Shown piece by piece: positions 25,855 to 37,900 of a DNA stretch of 64,000 bases. The DNA comes from Anas platyrhynchos (taxonomy: Eukaryota > Chordata > Aves > Anseriformes > Anatidae): assembly GCF_047663525.1 (NCBI RefSeq), contig NC_092604.1:12387501-12451500 (forward strand), in the 5' to 3' direction. A program made the translations under genes and the position numbers. How positions within the stretch are numbered: position 1 is the stretch's first letter; the number at the start of each line of letters is the position of its first letter. Under the pieces are notes generated by a model. That model was not told the DNA's origin. It saw nothing but the letters and a program-made list of their open reading frames with translations, and did no database searches.

Positions 25855-25959
25855 ATGCCGGTGAAGAACCGGTACAACCTGGTGGACGATGGCTGCGACT
25901 CCCGCGTCCCGCTGCACAACGAGGAGGCCTTCCAGCACGGCATCCACTTCCAGGCCAAG
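25855..25959 (+). CDS. NOS1AP-like: NOS1AP-like coding exon 1
   Basis: 35 codons, [20 protein letters not shown] then [15 protein letters not shown], with donor GTGAGC and phase 0. The ATG has G at -3. The peptide differs from NOS1AP as I recall it at only scattered positions (the conserved skeleton is YNLVDDG...PLHNE.AFQHGI.F.AK), which fixes the start. Confidence 0.95.
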
Positions 25960-28900
25960 GTGAGCCGCGGCTCGGCACCGCTCCCCCCGCCGGAGCCCCC
26001 TCCCCACCCAAGGGACACCCAAGGGACACCCGGAGGCTCCCCGGGGTCCCCCCCCTGTGGTGCTGGGACCCGCACCGAGCGGTCCCGGGGGGGGTCGAGG
26101 CCGGGGTCTCGCCGTGCTCCCCCCACCCCGGAGCATCCCTGAGGTGCCCCCAGCTGGGTGCTGGGCCTGAGGGAAGCTGCTGATGAACTATGGAAGCTTT
26201 ATGCTTAATATCACAAACAGGTTCTTTTATTTTTCCCATTTTTTTAAGCTGTTTTGGTGCTCACGAGCCTGATGTGCTTCATTTATGTGCTGAGGACCCA
26301 CCCTGAGAGGGGCAGGTGCTGGCTGCACGCATCCTGGCTCTGTCCCCTCGCCGCGCAGGGTCCTGCTCCTGCCACGACGAGGTGACAGCTCCCGATCCCT
26401 CAGAGAGCTGCAGGCTGCTACCTGCTGCTGAGGAACACCTCGTCCCTCACCCCCTTCCTTGTCCCACCTGAGCTGACCCCTGCTTGAGCAGCTACACATG
26501 GGAGGGCTCCGTTTAAACGCACGCAGTCGTGGGGTATCAAGGAAATAGGGATAGCGTCAGAAAGTTCACGCTGATCATGAGAGATGGTCTGGCACTGCAC
26601 CACCACCGAGTGAGCAACTCAGGGGAATTGGCATTCTGTGGGCAGCGCTGGGAATGGGTTTGTAATTCGCCTGGCAAGAGGAACTGCGTTTTGCTGGAGC
26701 AACTCTGGGGCTTTCTTCCCCTCTTTGCAGGTGGCCTAGCACAGATTAGAAATGGAATTCACGCCTGCTGTCTCCTGAGCTGGAAAGAAGGGGAATGTAT
26801 TCAAATAAAGCTTTGGAACGTGGATTTTGTGCAGTCTGGTTTTCCTGCTAGAAGAGCTGCAAGATGTAAATGGGATGTGAGGATGAATCGGAACAGACAG
26901 TTGATCACATTTTAAAAACCTCTCTTCCTTGGGGAAGAAAAACAATTAATCTTTGTTTCTTTTTTTTAAATTAACAGTTGCTACACCACAAACTGTGCCG
27001 AGAACAAAAATCTGTATTTTTAAAAGATGTGAACAGGCTGTACCTTTAACTGAGTGCAATGGGCTTCGTAAGAGCGACAGCGTTAGGCACCCAGAGCTAT
27101 TCAGAGAGCGGGTGGCTGCTGAAAGGCGTGTGGGTCTGAGCTGGGGTGTGCATTACCTTAGTAACGTGCTGGCTCCGTTCTGTTCTCGCCTGCCTCTCCC
27201 AATGAGGACACTGACTGTGGGCACACCACTCAGCTGCAGCTCAGCGTGACAAGGCTGCAGCAAGCAGCCAGGTGTCTTACACCAGGCCATCTCCCTGGCC
27301 ACTCAGTCTCTAATCTCTGCATACCAAACCATATTGCTTGCCCTATAATCTTCGGGGACAAATGTCACAAGGTCAGAAACGGGAGCTGCATGTGGAAAGG
27401 TGGCTGCGTGCACAGGAGCACAGGCACCTCAGCTCTTCCAAAGCAGGGAGTTTGGGAGAATCTCGCGTGGCTCTGCTGTCACCAGTTCTCTTCCTGCCCC
27501 ACCTGGGAATTCACCTTTGGCAGGGTGGCCTGTTCCTGTGCAGCTCTGCGCAGACAAAAGCCCATTGGGAGTAGCCATGACCACACTGATGGCCACCTCA
27601 GAGAACAAGATGCTTGCAAACAAACAGGCGCAGCTCTTGAGAGACACCGACATGCCCTTGCAGTGAGGGCAGAGGGAAATCCTGGCTCCTCTTTCCCTTC
27701 TCTGCTGCCCTCCAGCTCTCTGGCTGGAGTGGTTTGGCTCTCCTGCGGTTTACCAAAGGACACGCCTGAAGTTGCTGCTCTCAAAAATGCCATTTTGCAA
27801 AGGCATTTACAGAAACATCAAAAAGAACAGATGACCTTTCAGATTGCTTGCGGTATTTATTTCAAGGCAGATAAAAGACCAGTAAATACCGAGCCAGGAG
27901 AACTCATCTCTGAAAAGCTCTATTATGCAAAAGTTTTCAGGATAAAACCCCTTGCAAGCTGCAAGTGTTATAGCAGAGAAATTAACACTGAACTGTGTCA
28001 GTAACAGTGACAGCTCTGCAGCTGCTCTCAAGGAACTATTTGGTCTCTGTTCATAGCTGTTACCACATTAAGTGTTTGCAGGGTTCTCCTGACTAGGTGC
28101 CTCCTTTTTCCTCCCCCGTCACAGGGGAACAAGCTCCAAAAAAAACAGCAACTTGGAGCCAAACACAACTCATGAACCAAGCGCTCAAGATGGGGACTAA
28201 GCTTTGTCACCTGCCCTCTGTCCTGACAGACCCCCCTGGGAAAACGCCAGTGCCAAGCTCCTTGCTCAAGCCCCTGCTGTCGGATGAGGACACTTCTCCC
28301 CACACTGCTCAGCCTTGTGCTCAGGCAGCATCTCCCTGCCCTCTCCAGCACGCCCTGGACAACTGAAGCCTCTCCTCAGCACAGCACTGACACAGCACGA
28401 GAGAACAGGCTGCCAGCTTACAGAGAGCTGTAGGTGTTGGGGGCCTGGCGGCCACCCCCTGCCTCACCTTTCAGCCCCAGAGCAAGGGGTGCTGCTGCCC
28501 TGCTAGGACTCGATGCTCAGGCACAAATCCTGGGTGCCACGGGAAGCTGCTGTGGCATCAGTGTGGGCTCACCCAGCAGCTTGGTTGGGATTGCAGCCCC
28601 TGTAAGCTTAGTTAGGAGCAGCTGGTACAGGACACAGCTTGGAGCGTGTTTATGGGATTGCAGACAGGTGAACACGTCCAGCTAAGCAGCAGCAGTGTCC
28701 AGGGGGAAGATGGTCGCGACTGAGAAGCTAGCCCAGTTGTGAGCCTGTTCCAGCAGGGCTGGTTACCGCACATCCTGGTAACTCGTGCTTTTAGCTCCGA
28801 GTCCTTTAAAAGATGTGGAGAGGAACAACAAAGGATGGATGATCCCATTTTCAGACCCACGGGACTGTGATTTGATTCATGTAGAAATTGCTGTGCAAAG

Positions 28901-31900
28901 CATGGGCAAAGGCACAGCCAGAACCTGAATCCAGTCAGACTCACACCCAAAGCTAGGAGTTAGCATCTCCCTACCTTCGATAACACTATCTACAACGCAC
29001 ATCCCTACCATGCCCTGGGTTAAGAGTATCTAACCACGCAGGGACTGACCTGATGAGAGATGCTGTTTGTTCTGAAGATGCCTACACCATTAACTCGTGC
29101 ATTGCTTCATGAACTCTCTCTCTGTTCTGTCTTTCAGTACATCGGTAGCTTGGATGTGCCCAGGCCCAGCAGTCGCGTGGAGATTGTGGCAGCCATGAGA
29201 AGGATTCGGGTAAGTTCAAAAGAGCTGAGTCTCGGGTGGAATAAAAGGTTACCTTCACTGGAGTGACGTGGTTGCAGTGCGCTGTTCCGCGTTTTCCTCC
29301 ATCTCCCCTTTCCTATCTGGAGCTCAAATCTCAATCAGGATTGTAACTCACTTCTCTAGAAACTCCCAAGGCACATTAGGATAGACCTGTCCCCCTGTTC
29401 TTTGCAGAATGATCAGTTAGGAGAGCTCAGACATAAAACCCTAGCCTCTGCCGAGGAGGTATGGAGATTCTCCTTGAACCTAAGAGATTTATTTAGCCTG
29501 TTTTTTTTTGTACAAAAAGCAAAATGAACACAATCTGCTTCACAAAAGCACTCAAATTCACTGACAGTTCTAGGTACATTATGTTATTATATGCTGAAGT
29601 ATCAGTGACCTGGCAGATGTTATGGATGTAAATCCCATTAGACAAGACTTTGTGGATTCTGCTGCTCACAGAATAACTCGCTGTTTTTTCCCTGTCCTTC
29701 AATACAGTTTCACAGTTCCTGTTTCTCATCATCACGTCTGCACTCTTCCTCTAGCCCTTTACTTTTCAGAACAGCCTGTGAATGGTCACCAGATTCAGCA
29801 ATGATAAGCTTTGTGGCTAGCTTACATCTGCTTCATGTTCAAGTGCACCTACCCCAAAAGGCAGTGCAGCCGTCGTGCCTTGTATTGTGCGGGTCTTAAC
29901 TCTGAGGTTGTTCCTTTGGCTCACATCAGCTGAAGCAGGTTTGAGAATCTTCCATTTAGAGCTTTGAAGGGATTATCCTATTCTCCACCCTTCCCCCTGC
30001 AGTGTTTAACCATCTATTTTTCATTTAGAGTACTGCTTTTTAAACTTAGCCTGCGACTGACTGAGGAGCTGATGTATTCATCTCCAGCCGGGCTCAGAAA
30101 TGACATTCTGTGCCTGCTCAGGCTCTTAGCACAGCTCCTGCTCAGAACACGGTGCAGTCGCAATCTAAATTGCCCGGTTATTTATGGAGCAGGTGAACAC
30201 CAACAGGAAGCAAAGGTGCGGAGTACTGGGCCAGTTCAGATACTGGTGCAGCTATTAATAAGTTTTGCTCTGAATCGATTTTTTGGCGTTTTGACAATGC
30301 ACAGCAAAAGCGGCTTCTTATGATCTTTGAGCAGGTAACACCCTTGCAAGAAAAAGGTAATATTTTAAACCCAGTTTCCAGAAAGTGTTATGTTCTGTTT
30401 ACACACCTGCTGTTGCCCCAGTGGCACCGTGTCTAGCTCTGAGTCGTGGCAATGCCATAACACGGTCAGGTGCTACGTGAGGCATGTAACAAGCCACTCT
30501 GCATTTCTGGATGCCATCAATTAATCCGATCGCACGATATTTTTAAAGTGGGCACCCTGTATTCTATACTGGATTTTTAATCTTGGGAGCCCTTTCCAAA
30601 AAGGGAGGGCTTCCCTTTTCATGCGCGTATTGTACAGCAGGATCTCATTCAGACGCTTCCTGGCTGCTGAGCGGAAGATGCTCCTCTATTGAAGATAGTT
30701 AATTGGCACTGATCCTTAATTAGAGCATAAAGAATGAACTGGGAGGTCTTTGAAGAGAGTTCTAGTGCATGGAGTACACAACCTAGGAACTGAGGGAAGA
30801 TGGGGGTTATTTATGTAGCATTCATTTGCATGCAGCGGCCTTGTCTATACTAGAGTCTTTTCCCATGGGCTCTCGGCAGAACCAGTTACAACTGGGAGGA
30901 AACACTGGGAGAAGCTATTGGGGGAAACCAGTATTTTGCTACCACCTTATTGTGAGCGGTAGCGCCTGTTTGCTCTGCGAGAGCGAGCAGGGTCCTGCGG
31001 CCCTGCCAGGCCTTGGCGAGGGCACGTTCTGCTGCAGCTTTCATCCTTTGTGCGCCCCAGTGTTCAACTGGAATTCTCTGCTGGAGCGGAAGAGAAGAGA
31101 CGCGCGGTACAAGCCCTAGCACAACATTGTTGGTGCTGCCTTGCGACACCACGGGAGGAGGCAGCACTGGGGCAGGCAGGGCTGGGAGCCAGCTGAGCAC
31201 AGGGCAGCCCCTGGCACAGCCCGGCTGTTATTTGTGGCTTCTGCTGCTCTGAGAGGGGACCAGGGAGGAGGATGAGGAGTTAGAGTGCCTCTCTTTAGGG
31301 AGTCACCACCAAACTCCACAGAGCTGGTTACTCTAGTTACTCATTAGTAAACTAATACAAGCTCTGAAACTGCCTTCCTACTCCTAGGCCTGATTCTGGT
31401 CTCCACTCTGTGATTAAAAGCACTTGCCCCAGGGAAAAACCAAGAGCTACCTCGCGCTGAAAGTTGTCTGTACAGTGTGGGAAGAGAGAGAAGGAGGTAA
31501 GAGAAGCAGCAACTGGAGTTGCTAAGTCTACTCCTTGGCACCTTGCTGGCCTGTGTTTTGTACCAGGCTCTTTTGCCAGTTGCATATGAATTATGCCAGG
31601 GAGCCTGGGAGGAGTTCAGTGGCATTCTCCCTGCATCAGCAGAGCTGTCTGCTTGCAGAGTTCAGGACACGCAGCGTGCTGTGGGACGCTACTCCCAGAG
31701 AGCCTCAAATGACAAGCTTTAAGAGTAGCCTGCTGCAATCCTGATCTGTTCTTTTGCAGAAGGGATTTAAGATGCACTCTCATAGTAAAGCTTAAATCCG
31801 TATTTCTTACTGAATGGATGCTTGTGGATTGCTAGCAATACTCCATTAGTCACAGATTAGATTCCCATTTCATAACAGGCTGGAAAACCTTGTCTCGTCA

Positions 31901-34900
31901 TGTTCTGTGCTTCCACTGAAGGGAATGCAAATGCAAGAGGTAGAACAGGGAAGTTGCTGTTCTTCGCTCCCCATTATGCAGAGCTAGACAACTTTAAGTT
32001 TGCTAATCCTCCCCGTGGCTTATTAGCTGCATACAGCTGCCATGTTATTATATGATTCTTTGAGTTCAAACTAATCCCTCTACCTCCTCCAAGACCTGGC
32101 AGGGGACGTGATGAAATTGGTTTGCTACTTGAATGAGCGCACTGTGCTCTGACAGGCACAGCAAGTTCCAGGTGCTGGTGAGGAGAGTCCAGCTCCTTGC
32201 GAGCACCCCGCGCTGCCAGGCACCCCACCGGCTGCTGCCCGAGGCCATGCAGCTCCGGGTGTCTGGCAGCACCCACTCGGCTCCTGCCCTCGGAGTCAGC
32301 ACGCCAGCGCTGGCTTTCTGCTCGAGTGGATTCATCTGCAGATACTGAGCCTGCTCATCACTCTAGGAATTTATCTACAACACAAGATTTTTCTTCCTAC
32401 AGCAGTTAAGTGGCAGCTAATATGACAAAGTGAAGTCCTTCCCAAGGGCCCAAATAGCACCGTGATTCAGTAGGGTCACCCTCTCCCTAGACACACTACT
32501 CCTGGCTGCCTTTTAGAAGACAATTAAACAGACAAGTCCTCCCTTTAGCCAGGTGAAGGCTCTCGCTGGTTAGGAGGAGATGTTGTTGAGCCCAGGCAAC
32601 AACAAAACTACACCAGCAGCAGGAAGACTTTGCTGGCAATGCCTGTGGGTATGGCCCTGGGGGTACAGACGAGCTCTGTAAAACACAAAACATTTCTAAA
32701 GATCCTGAAGTTGCTTGGGAAATCTTGCCCTGGGAGACCAGGGAATAGATGGCTTGATGTGGAAGGTTAACATTGCAGCATCCCCTGCATCCTTTCCCCA
32801 GCTTCCAGAGCTAACACTGACCAGAGGGAAGTCAGCTGTGACCTGCCTGGAGCAGCGCTACCCTCAGTGAGCCCTGCAGACAGCCCGGCAGCCCTGGTGA
32901 AGTGCTGCTATTTTGGGAGGCGAGTTTCCAAGGACACTGTAGGAACAGTGCCCAAGCCCATCATCCCTACAGACAACCTCCTGCCAGCAGTTCCCCAAGT
33001 CGCTCCGTCTAATTACCTTTAGGGCAGAGAATCAGGCTCTCTGGAATTCGCACTTACTATGGAGCCTGGACATTTCAGGCCTGTTTGGGACCTGAGCAGG
33101 TATTAACACTCGGAAAGCAGCCAGATGTTGGATTGCTAGCTCACTTTAATCATTTAATTAGGGGACTGGCTACTGGTGCTGGGCCCATCCAAGCATTAGG
33201 ATGAACTAACAGGAGGGAGGCATCTCCAGACTAACATGTTTCTGCTGTTAACCTCCATATTCCTTAGACTTAATTTAACTGAGAAGGCTTTTCTCCAGAG
33301 TCTAGCGTGCCACAAAAGCAGAGACATTTATAAATCTTGACACAGGACACATCAGAAATGCTGAGTTCTCCTTGGCGTGAGAACCAGCTTCTCACTCCAG
33401 CCTCCCCCTTATCCTGATCGTTTTTTGCTGCACTCATGCTCTAAAGCAGAGGCTCAGCGAATTGCAGTTTCAGTGTAGTATTCTAGTGAGGAAGTTCAAT
33501 CCAGCCACACGATAAATCATATTGACTGCCAAATATCAACTGGTAGTGTTGAAGTGTGACATGACATCAGTTTAAATCCAGATGAGAGGAAGTCAGAGTC
33601 CCTCAGTGCACCCTGGTGAAGCAGAGGAGGCAGGGACAGCTGTGCACAACCTGCCTCTGCTGCACTCCCCACCTGATGGCTGGGCAGGCTTCGTATGGCA
33701 GCCTGCACTGAGAGCCATGCCGGGCTGTAAGTGGCAAGGGCTCAAGAGCAAACCTGGGTGTCATTTGCCTGCTCGTGCTATAGGAGAGGAACCAGGCAGA
33801 CAGATGGCGGAGGGCAGGGTGGCTGCCTTCAGTCATTTCAGTTTAATTTATCACTGTGTGGTGGGACTCCAGAAATAGAGATGTTTAACAGACTTGACAA
33901 TGAGATTCTTCTAGAACACAGTTCCTCCAGTTTTCCTAGGCAGACACCCTTCCTACTACAGGAGAGAAGTTTGCCAAGATTATTGCTGCGTAGATTTCTC
34001 TGAAAGGTTCTGCCTATCAGCCCTTCTTTACTCACTATGCACAGAGCTAAGCTTTCCTACCAGTTTTGCATTAAGTTGAGCTGAAGCTGCATTCAGTACT
34101 TTAAAAAAAGGGAAAAAAACGTAGCTGGTGGGTTTCTCTGTTAGTCTTTGCAGCCTCTCCCACTTTAATGAAGTGGTTGGCTCTGCTGCAGCTGAAGGAC
34201 AGGCTCAAGCGTGGAAGTTCTCCTGTGCAGCGATGGAGCACTTGCCCTGGTATGGACCTCTGTAGCTGCATGCCAGGCTCTGTTGGTTTTGGATGGGAGT
34301 TTGTTCTGCTGCAGTTCCTGGAGGGCTTTTCCTTTCAGCCTCTTTGGAAGAACATCCAAGCACTCAGCTAATGACAGCCCTGGGCTGTGAAAGAAAACTA
34401 TGCCAACGTCTTAAAATATTTCAGCAGTCCTCAAACTGCTGGTGTGGACCTTTGATGCTCAGAATGCCACGCACCTTCCTTTCCTTTACAGGATGGTACA
34501 GAACAAACAGGTGACAGTTCTTACATGGTTAGGGTATAAAAACACCAGCATCTCATGTGTCTGCTCCAAACTGCTAGCACAGCCCGAGCCAGCTAAGGAC
34601 ACCGCTGATAGTACAGTGTGGGGAATATGTTCCACGTCTGGGTGGGCAGCCAAGTCCCTTTTACTAGATGCCATAAGAGAGCTGGCAGGAGAGGAGGGCC
34701 ACCTCAGTTCACCCGAGGCCTTTACATAAATATTGTCATCACATAGTGGCATTCACTGATGAACAGCACTGTGGAAGATGGTCCCATGCTGTGAGCATGG
34801 GTCCAATCCACATTTATATTGACAGGCATACAGGCAGGCATCAGGCCTTACAGAAAGAGGAGAGGAGTACTTCAGATAAACAAGTTTCCTAAGCCTGTAC

Positions 34901-37900
34901 ATTTCTCTTCCTGCCCTGTACAAAAAGGACAATATATGCTACCCCAAAGCATGCTCCAAAAGAGCAGATCTTTTTCTAGGATGTCTTCCCTTCTCCAGAG
35001 AACCTCGCAGGGATTGCATATACATTAGATCAAGCCTCTAGCCTGCAGAGCTCAGTGGTTGTAGGTGTCCTAGTCTATGTGAGCATGTTCAAACTTGCTC
35101 TCATACCTTTCACAGAAAGTCTGCAGTCAGTTTTGGCTGTTCTGCACAGCAGAAGCAGTACATGATCAGGCTACTGCCAGTCCTCAGCAGAGGCTGCAAG
35201 TCTACCTCAAAAATTTAACTGGAGAACTGACACTGGAGACTTCACTTGGAGAGAGATTTACAAGAGATCATGGCAAGCGTTTGTCCTCTGCCTACTCTCT
35301 GGATCTTTCTGTACTTCCATATCCCTGTCCAGCAGCCCACACACCTTTGCCTGCATTGCCACCTGTTACCTGCTTTAATTAGGGGGGTACCATTCGACAC
35401 AAGAAGGCGATACACAGAGAACAGTCTCAGCCAAGCAAGTTAAGAAAGCTGGGAACAGCACAAGGGCATCAAGAGCAGATGTCAAGCAAGGCATCCTCAC
35501 CACGTGGCTCTCCTCCCTGGGGAACAGAGCAGGGCTGTCCCATTACCCACAGGAGGGCTCAGCCCCGGGGTCATTCCAGGTACTCCCAGGGTCCCATCCC
35601 CAACAGGCATCTGATGCAATTTAAGGTTTCTATCACACAAGATTAAGCTAATTGGTTTTACCTTTCTAGGCCCTGGCAAAATAGAGCAAGTGTTTTCAGG
35701 ATGGTAATTAAGCGTTAATTGCAGCTAAGTTTAGCCCTAATGCTTCATTAGTTTGTTTTCCTCTATCTGTTACAGCTGAAGCAGAGTCTCCTGTGTGGGG
35801 ATCAGGAGGGGCTTCCAGGGAGCCCCACTCCGAGGCACCCACCGAGCCGCCCCTGCACCTTCCAGCAGGAGGAGAGCTGTGGAGGCACTGGTATTGGGAA
35901 GCCCTAATCCCCATCCCAGCTGTGCAGGCACTGGTACGCCCAGACACACGTGCTAGCCTGCTTTTGTGGCACAGAGGATTTGGCACCCCTCCTAGGGCTC
36001 CTTCACCAGAGCCATCGCCGCCCCAGTGGGCCTTACCTTCTCGTGGCAAGGGCGCTGTAGAGGGTCAGCAGTAGGGCCTGTACCAGGGCAGAGCTGCATC
36101 TCCTCACCTGGCCCCTGCCTTGTCTCCACTGAGATCTCCCCAGCCCTGGGCAGACCTTTATAGGCTCCTGGGCCCAGCGTGCCCTGCCAGGCCCAGCACC
36201 TCCCCTGCCATATGGGGGCACCGGGGCCTTGGAGGCCCTGTGGAGCTGCCTGTGTACTCCAGCCCATGGTCACCTCAGCAGGCTCAGGCACATTTCATAC
36301 ACACGCGTCTTTACTAGCCGTACAGAAACATTAATTTTTATAAACTGAAGAATTAGCTTTAAAAATGCAGGAGCTGCTTTCCTAGACCTGTCTGCCATGT
36401 CTTGGACTGGCCCAAGATTTTCCATCTAATTTCTGTTCCTCACATTATCATAATGCAAAGGGAAGAAGCTTTTAAAGAGTTGTTTTTGCAGTGGCATCGT
36501 GCGTGGTGTTTCTAAGCAGCATAGTGTGGCTGCGGTAGAGAACTGACTACGCTGCTTGTGCATCTTGAGTGGGAGGAGAGGAATAAACACCTTTGAGATG
36601 GAACCCATCCGTCTGCTGGCTGCCTGGGGATGTCTCACTGTGCCACAGGCTTAGAACCTCCTGCAGCTTTCTACCCTGCTTGTCTCCATCCCAAAATCAT
36701 CTCTGGACTGCTTGCCACAGAATAATAAGCTGTCTTCAGCCACTTCTGAGCTGAAATTATGTGGGACTGGTTTAGCTGTGACTATGTGCCACTGTAACAG
36801 AAGTCATTTTAGAGCTTTTTTTCTGTAGCCTCATGCTATGACCTAGATTTCCAGAGGGGACTGGTTATTGTAGATGCTTCAGGTCTTATACCCTGTTCAG
36901 ATAATGTGCTATGTTTGATTGATAACAGATGGATGGAGGGACCACTCAGTGAAATGTGCCATCTCTAAGCAACAGCGACCTTTCAGTGCCTTTCTGAGAG
37001 AGCTGAAAACTGGATGGCTTCTCCGGTGAGGGGGTGGAACTAGACAGGCATATTCATATTGTTTTGCATAAGTCATGATGGATTGAAGTTTAGCTGAAGG
37101 CTAATAAAATCAGCAGTTAGATAAAAGCTAAATTAAAATGTTAGTACTAAATAGAACAAGACAGAGCTCTTTGTGTGATGTTAGATCTTGGCATTGAGGC
37201 AGGTACCTTTTAATTGTAAAATAAAGTGGCTTTAACAGTATGATCATTATTTTACAGAAGCTTTTGAGTTCACTAGCTAAAATATCGGCATATGAGATCT
37301 CTGCAAAGCTTTTATCTAGTTTGAAATAAAGTAGGGTTTTTTTCAGCAATTATATCACTGGTTGTAGAGTGTTACAGAGATGAAATATAATGGCTTTCAA
37401 ATTACATTCTGGTGTAGAGCAATCAGCCATGACTCAAAGCTGCTTCTTTATTGGTGTCTGAAAAAATGTAATTGAGATGGCAACCAGAGTGGCTGCAAGC
37501 ACATTGGATTAGCTCGTTAATGAGGAGGTGCCTAAATCTGAGTGACAACTGTGTGAGCAAGGGCACATAAACCGGAGTTGGCCGTGGCATGGAGTGCCTC
37601 CACTGTGCTGGTGGATTGGAGAGACCCTCCACGTGCGTCTAAGGAGCATACTCCTTGATTTCTGACAAAATGGTGTAACCCAGTGCTATGACTGCAACCT
37701 TACTGGTTCTTAGGCTGTCTCCATGGGAGAAAGGCTAGACCTGGTGCCTTTGTAGATGCTGTACTGATTGTTGTCTAGCACGACAGTCCCCTGTACTTTA
37801 TGGATCACTATTCTGAGGAGAGGGAGCCTTGGGAGACCACGACCACAAAGCAAAGTTGAGTCTAGCAAAAGAAGATTTGCAAACAAGAGCTTGGTTCTGC

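Larger units (their letters stand above)
25220..26110 (+). promoter_or_regulatory. CpG-island promoter and 5' UTR of the NOS1AP-like gene
   Basis: A dense CpG island surrounds the first coding exon. A CCAAT box (25559-25563, GGGCCAATGG) and an upstream CACATG E-box-like motif (about 25540) fit a TSS just downstream, around 25.6 kb. The presumed leader then runs through CCGCCGCC and CTCCTCCT repeats to the ATG at 25855. No TATA box is evident. The TSS position is inferred. Confidence 0.75.

Noticed and set aside
25230-26183. 317-codon plus-strand open frame over the NOS1AP-like first exon
   Set aside because: CpG-island low-complexity frame, out of frame with the true exon 1. It runs across the exon 1 donor with no recognisable domain.
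27246-28004. 252-codon open frame in NOS1AP-like intron 1
   Set aside because: No recognisable motif and no codon-bias shift. It ends without a splice or poly(A) signal.
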